This document shows positions 60,878-64,000 of a DNA stretch of 64,000 nt, one piece after another (within the stretch, counting starts at the first letter, position 1; each line of letters opens with the position of its first letter). The stretch lies in contig NZ_JABBGE010000004.1 of NCBI RefSeq assembly GCF_012927245.1, forward strand, positions 62,001-126,000. The letters run 5' to 3'. A program made the translations under genes and the position numbers. The stretch is from Streptomyces sp. R302. Lineage in GTDB: Bacteria > Actinomycetota > Actinomycetes > Streptomycetales > Streptomycetaceae. The notes beneath the pieces were generated by a model. That model saw only the letters and a program-made list of their open reading frames with translations, was not told where the DNA came from and ran no database searches.

Positions 60878-62122
60878 ATGGCACAGCGAGAGAAGCCGCG
60901 TCTCACGATCGTCGGAAGCGGGGGACAGGCTTATCGGGAGTATTCCTTCCAATCCCTTGTCGCGGACTACGAGTTGACGGCAGTTCTCCCGGCGGAACCC
61001 ACCTGGCAGGCTCCGTACCTGACCGATTACCGCGTCGTCGATTGCACCGATCCCGAGGCGATAGCCGCCGCGGTGACCGAACTCACCCCGGCCGGCGGCA
61101 GCACGGGCGTCTTCACCTGGGACGAGCTGGTGCTGGAGGCGACCGCCCGGGCCGCCGAGGCGCTGGGGCTGCCGCACACCTCGGTGGCCGCGGTGACACG
61201 TTGCCGCGACAAGTACGCGACCAGGTCGCTCATGCGGGAGGCCGGGCTGCCGTCGCCGAGGTACCGGCTGACCTCCTCGGCCGACGAAGCGGCCGCCACC
61301 GCGGCGGAGTTCGGCTTTCCGGTGGTGGTGAAGCCGCGCTCGCTGGCCGGCAGCATCGGTGTGGTGAAGGCCGAGGACGAGAGCGCCGTGCGCGCGGCGT
61401 TCGAGCTGGCCTCGGGGGCCGCGTACGCGACGCTGCCGGCCGGTGAGGGCATCCTGGTGGAGGAGTTCCTCGACGGTCCCGAGATCAGCGTGGACAGCGT
61501 GGTCTTCGAGGGGAACGTACGGTGCGTCCACGTCGCCCGGAAGCGCGTGGGGTTCCCGCCGTACTTCGAAGAGGTGGGACACCTGGTCACGGCGGACGTG
61601 ACGGGGTCCCTGCCCCCGGAGGTCGCCGAGCTCGTCGAAAGCGCGCACCGCACCCTGGAGGTGGACTTCGGCGTCACGCACGCCGAGGTCAGGCTGACCG
61701 CCGACGGCCCCCGGCTGATCGAGCTGAACGCCCGGCTCGGAGGTGACCTGATCCCCCTGATCAGCCGCATGGCCACCGGGATCGACCTGGTGAAGGCCGC
61801 CGCCGAGATCGCCCTCGGCCGCTCTCCCGAGCTGGGCGCGGAAGGCCGGGAGCCGGGCGGCACGGCGGAGATCCGCTTCGTCTACCCGCCGTACGACTGC
61901 ACGGTCCGCGAGGTCGACCTCGGCAATGTCGAGGGCCTGCCCGGGGTCGCGTACACGACCGCGCTCGCCGGGCCGGGAACGCGGCTGCTCCTGCCGCCGA
62001 AGAACCCCATTCCGCGGCTCGCGGCCCTGGTGGCGGTCGCCGCCGACGAGGCCGCGACCACGCACATCCTCGATCTCGCCGAGGAGAAGGTCATCACGGA
62101 CATCACCCCGCTGACGCCCTGA
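60878..62122 (+). CDS. ATP-grasp domain ligase
   Basis: 414 residues. An N-terminal Rossmann-like pre-ATP-grasp segment (RLTIVGSGGQAYREYSF), then CRDKYATRSLMREAGLPSPRY near residue 108, ATP-binding FGFPVVVKPRSLAGSIGV near 146, EEFLDGPEISVDSVVFEG near 195, and the Mg-binding LIELNARLGGDLIP near 277. It belongs to the carboxylate-amine ligases that join amino acids or build small peptides. ATG 60878 has ACGGAGGAGC upstream. It faces an NRPS-type condensation domain gene across the poly-G run, so it might belong to a small-peptide pathway; the substrate is unknown. Confidence 0.88.
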   Translation: MAQREKPRLTIVGSGGQAYREYSFQSLVADYELTAVLPAEPTWQAPYLTDYRVVDCTDPEAIAAAVTELTPAGGSTGVFTWDELVLEATARAAEALGLPHTSVAAVTRCRDKYATRSLMREAGLPSPRYRLTSSADEAAATAAEFGFPVVVKPRSLAGSIGVVKAEDESAVRAAFELASGAAYATLPAGEGILVEEFLDGPEISVDSVVFEGNVRCVHVARKRVGFPPYFEEVGHLVTADVTGSLPPEVAELVESAHRTLEVDFGVTHAEVRLTADGPRLIELNARLGGDLIPLISRMATGIDLVKAAAEIALGRSPELGAEGREPGGTAEIRFVYPPYDCTVREVDLGNVEGLPGVAYTTALAGPGTRLLLPPKNPIPRLAALVAVAADEAATTHILDLAEEKVITDITPLTP

Positions 62123-62196
62123 GGCACCCGACGGGCCGGGGCGCCGGACGACAGGTCGCGCGCCCTCGGCCCCGGCCGTGACGAGCGCCTGAAGGT

Positions 62197-62249
<53 letters not shown>

Positions 62250-62255
62250 TCGTGC

Positions 62256-63593
62256 TCAGCGAGTGAGGGTGCGTCCCGTCAGGGCCGAGACCGTGCGGGT
62301 CGGGTCCTCTGCGGCGGCGGCGAGGACGGACTGGAAGCGGCGGGCGAAGTCCTCGGCGGCCTCGCGGTCGACCGCGCCGAGGGCGTGGACGACCTCGCAG
62401 CGGTACATGCCGGGGGAGCGCATGACCTCGAACAGCAGCTCGATCTGGGCCACCGTGGGGTAGCTCAGCACGTTCTCGACCCGGATGCCGTCCAGCTGCC
62501 AGCCGTTGTCGACGTCGCTGGACGCGTACGTGAACCCGGTCTGGTAGACCGGGTGGCGCAGGTCGCCGTACTCGAGGCCCAGGGCGTCCAGGATCTGCAG
62601 CATCGGGACGTGGCGGCGGGCGTGGGCGGCGGCGGCCATGCGCTTGACGCCGTCCAGCAGGGTGGCGAACGACTCCTCGGGGCGCACCTCGTAGCGCATG
62701 AAGGTGGCGGTCTGGAAGAAGCCGACGGCGTCGAAGTGCTCCTCCTCGCTGCGGGTATCAGTGGGCACGAACATGGTGGTGTCGGCGGTGCCCGTCCAGT
62801 CCCACAGCACGGCGTAGTAGACGGCGAGCATCACGGCGAACGGGGTGGCCCGGTGCGCGGCGGCGGTGCGGTCCAGCGCGGCCGTGGTGGCGGCGGGCAG
62901 GGTGAAGTGCACCACGCCGGCGGTGAAGGCGTCGGGGTCCTGCCGGAGGGAGACGTCCGGCAGCGGGCGCGGGGACAGCGGAGTGAGGCGCCGGGTCCAG
63001 TAGTCGAGATCCTCCGCCGACACCTCGTCGCGCGGGGGGACCTCGTGGAGCTGCGGCGCCGGGGCCGGCTCCGCGTCGGGGTCGGCGTAGGACGCCCGCA
63101 GGTCCCTGATGAGGATCCCCTTGGACCGCTCGTCGATCACGATGTGGTCCAACACCAGGAAGAGCTCGTGCTCGTCCTCGGCCACACGCACCAGGGTGCA
63201 CTGGAAGACCGGGCCGTGGTCCAGCGACAGGGAGGTGCCCTGGAGCCGTACGGCCAGGGCGTCGACCGGGCTCTCGTCGGCCGCGCCCGCCGGGAGGCTG
63301 TCCTGGTCGACCGTCCGGAAGAGGTCGGGGTGGGGGTCGGCGTGCACGATCTGCACGGCCCGGCCGCCGTGGAGCGCGAAGGTGCTGCGCAGCACCGCGT
63401 GACGGACGGCGAGGCGGCGCAGCGCGCGCTCCAGCCGGTCGGTGTCCAGCGGGCCGGTCAGCCGCAGCCGGGTCAGCACGTTGAACATGCCGTCCGCGGC
63501 CGACCGGCGCGGGTGGATCACGAGGCGGTGCTGTGAGGCGTTGGCGGCGAAGACCCGCGCGGTGGAGAGGGCGGGTGGCTGCTGCTCGGTCAC
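62256..63593 (-). CDS. Stand-alone NRPS-type condensation domain protein
   Basis: 445 residues of condensation-domain fold: LDTDRLERALRRLAVRHAVLRSTF near residue 54, the active-site region LVLDHIVIDERSKGILIRDL near 143, YWTRRLTPL near 190, TMFVPTDTRSEEEHFDAVGFFQTATFMRYEV near 276 (latch, NR-type motif), and HARRHVPMLQILDALG. The usual HHxxxDG reads DHIVIDE: the second His and the Asp are kept, the first His is Asp. Start is GTG 63593. It follows the adenylation gene by 27 bp in the same direction. It could act with free carrier proteins to form an amide or ester. Confidence 0.88.
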   Translation of the reverse strand: MTEQQPPALSTARVFAANASQHRLVIHPRRSAADGMFNVLTRLRLTGPLDTDRLERALRRLAVRHAVLRSTFALHGGRAVQIVHADPHPDLFRTVDQDSLPAGAADESPVDALAVRLQGTSLSLDHGPVFQCTLVRVAEDEHELFLVLDHIVIDERSKGILIRDLRASYADPDAEPAPAPQLHEVPPRDEVSAEDLDYWTRRLTPLSPRPLPDVSLRQDPDAFTAGVVHFTLPAATTAALDRTAAAHRATPFAVMLAVYYAVLWDWTGTADTTMFVPTDTRSEEEHFDAVGFFQTATFMRYEVRPEESFATLLDGVKRMAAAAHARRHVPMLQILDALGLEYGDLRHPVYQTGFTYASSDVDNGWQLDGIRVENVLSYPTVAQIELLFEVMRSPGMYRCEVVHALGAVDREAAEDFARRFQSVLAAAAEDPTRTVSALTGRTLTR

Positions 63594-63620
63594 GGGAAGT
63601 GCCTTTCCAGGTCCAGTGGT

Positions 63621-64000
63621 TCAGTGGCCGGGGGCGTGGGCCGCGCGCAGGGCCTGGACGTCCACCTCGCCCTTGTGGGTGCGGGGGAGCGGGGAGTCCA
63701 GCCGCACGATCTGGGTGGGGACGAGGGTGCGGGGCAGCAGGTCGGCCGCGTGGCGGCGGACCGCGGCGGCCGTGAGCCCAGCGTCCGCGACCACGTACGC
63801 GAGGGTGCCGACGGTGTCCGGGCCGCGTGTCAGCGCCGTCACGTGCGCCTCGCGGATGTCCGGGTGCCGGAGCAACTCGTGTTCGATCTCGCCCAGTTCG
63901 GCGCGTACGCCGTTGATTTGGATCTGCCGGTCGAGTCGGCCCAGGTGGAACAGCCGTCCGTCGGGGTCGAGCCGGGCCAGGTCGCCGGTGCGGTAGAGGC
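63621..64000 (-). CDS. AMP-binding/adenylation domain protein, C-terminal end (5' partial)
   Basis: Reading leftward from the window edge, the frame gives LYRTGDLARLDPDG (A7), GRLDRQIQINGVRAELGEIE (A8), then PRTHKGEVDVQALRAAHAPGH at the end, with the A10 Lys in THKGEVD. About 126 residues are visible. No carrier-protein domain follows the adenylation domain, so this is either a free-standing adenylation enzyme or the C terminus of a larger protein ending in one. It is co-transcribed with the condensation domain gene. Confidence 0.88.
   Translation of the reverse strand, partial: LYRTGDLARLDPDGRLFHLGRLDRQIQINGVRAELGEIEHELLRHPDIREAHVTALTRGPDTVGTLAYVVADAGLTAAAVRRHAADLLPRTLVPTQIVRLDSPLPRTHKGEVDVQALRAAHAPGH

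Noticed and set aside
60663..60884. 73-codon minus-strand frame before the ATP-grasp gene as a possible peptide precursor
   Set aside because: It overlaps the ATP-grasp ribosome-binding site, has no leader or core pattern and no ribosome-binding site of its own.

Overview
The window is high-GC actinobacterial DNA, almost certainly Streptomyces or a close relative. The reasons are the extreme G/C bias at third codon positions, GTG/TTG starts, rare TTA codons placed in pathway regulators, SARP regulators, a SepF-like protein, a Hen1/Pnkp RNA-repair pair, and a murA-aconitase neighbourhood. No rRNA, tRNA or CRISPR array was seen.

Layout. (1) 1-9468: the 3' end of a modular type I polyketide synthase that finishes with KR, ACP and a terminal thioester-reductase domain. 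It is followed by tailoring genes: an acyl-CoA-dehydrogenase-fold oxygenase, a Tat-exported flavin amine oxidase, an NTF2/SnoaL-like protein, a P450 and a flavin reductase. A SARP activator carrying a TTA codon closes the group. The logic is reductive release of a polyketide aldehyde or alcohol followed by several oxidations. (2) 9648-34514: largely chromosomal and metabolic genes. These are 6-phosphogluconate dehydrogenase and NADP-glutamate dehydrogenase (overlapping), LysR/oxidoreductase, MerR/erythromycin-esterase-like, an overlapping set (GHMP kinase, SepF-like, repeat-rich ATPase, MazG-like), an LLM oxidoreductase with homocysteine methyltransferase, hen1-pnkp, arginine deiminase with ornithine carbamoyltransferase, and an acyl-CoA ligase with a PaaX regulator. 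(3) 34799-54251: an MFS pump, then a complete class II lanthipeptide locus, then regulators.

The lanthipeptide locus is the highlight. It encodes two different precursor peptides. LanA1 (36715) has a core strikingly like the alpha peptide of lacticin 3147, with the CTLTxEC lipid II-binding motif. LanA2 (44046) ends like the beta peptide of haloduracin. Each precursor has its own LanM synthetase and its own C39-peptidase ABC exporter (A1-M1-T1 and A2-T2-M2). An immunity-type ABC transporter lies between them, and an LLM-type flavin/F420 oxidoreductase follows M2. That enzyme could reduce dehydro-residues to D-amino acids. A SARP-like regulator, a TrmB/LuxR-type regulator with a TTA codon, and a shortened TrmB-like paralogue flank the locus. 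I infer a two-peptide lantibiotic.

(4) 54417-59403: core genes, an XRE-HTH/MurA fusion with a palindrome at its own promoter, a VOC protein, and aconitase preceded by an iron-box-like site and a perfect 24-bp palindrome. (5) 59423-60657: an IS30-family element whose transposase has an internal deletion. (6) 60878-64000: an ATP-grasp ligase, then a run of 50 G residues (suspicious for a sequence artefact), a stand-alone condensation domain, and the 3' end of an adenylation-domain gene running off the window. This looks like the edge of another nonribosomal-peptide-type locus.
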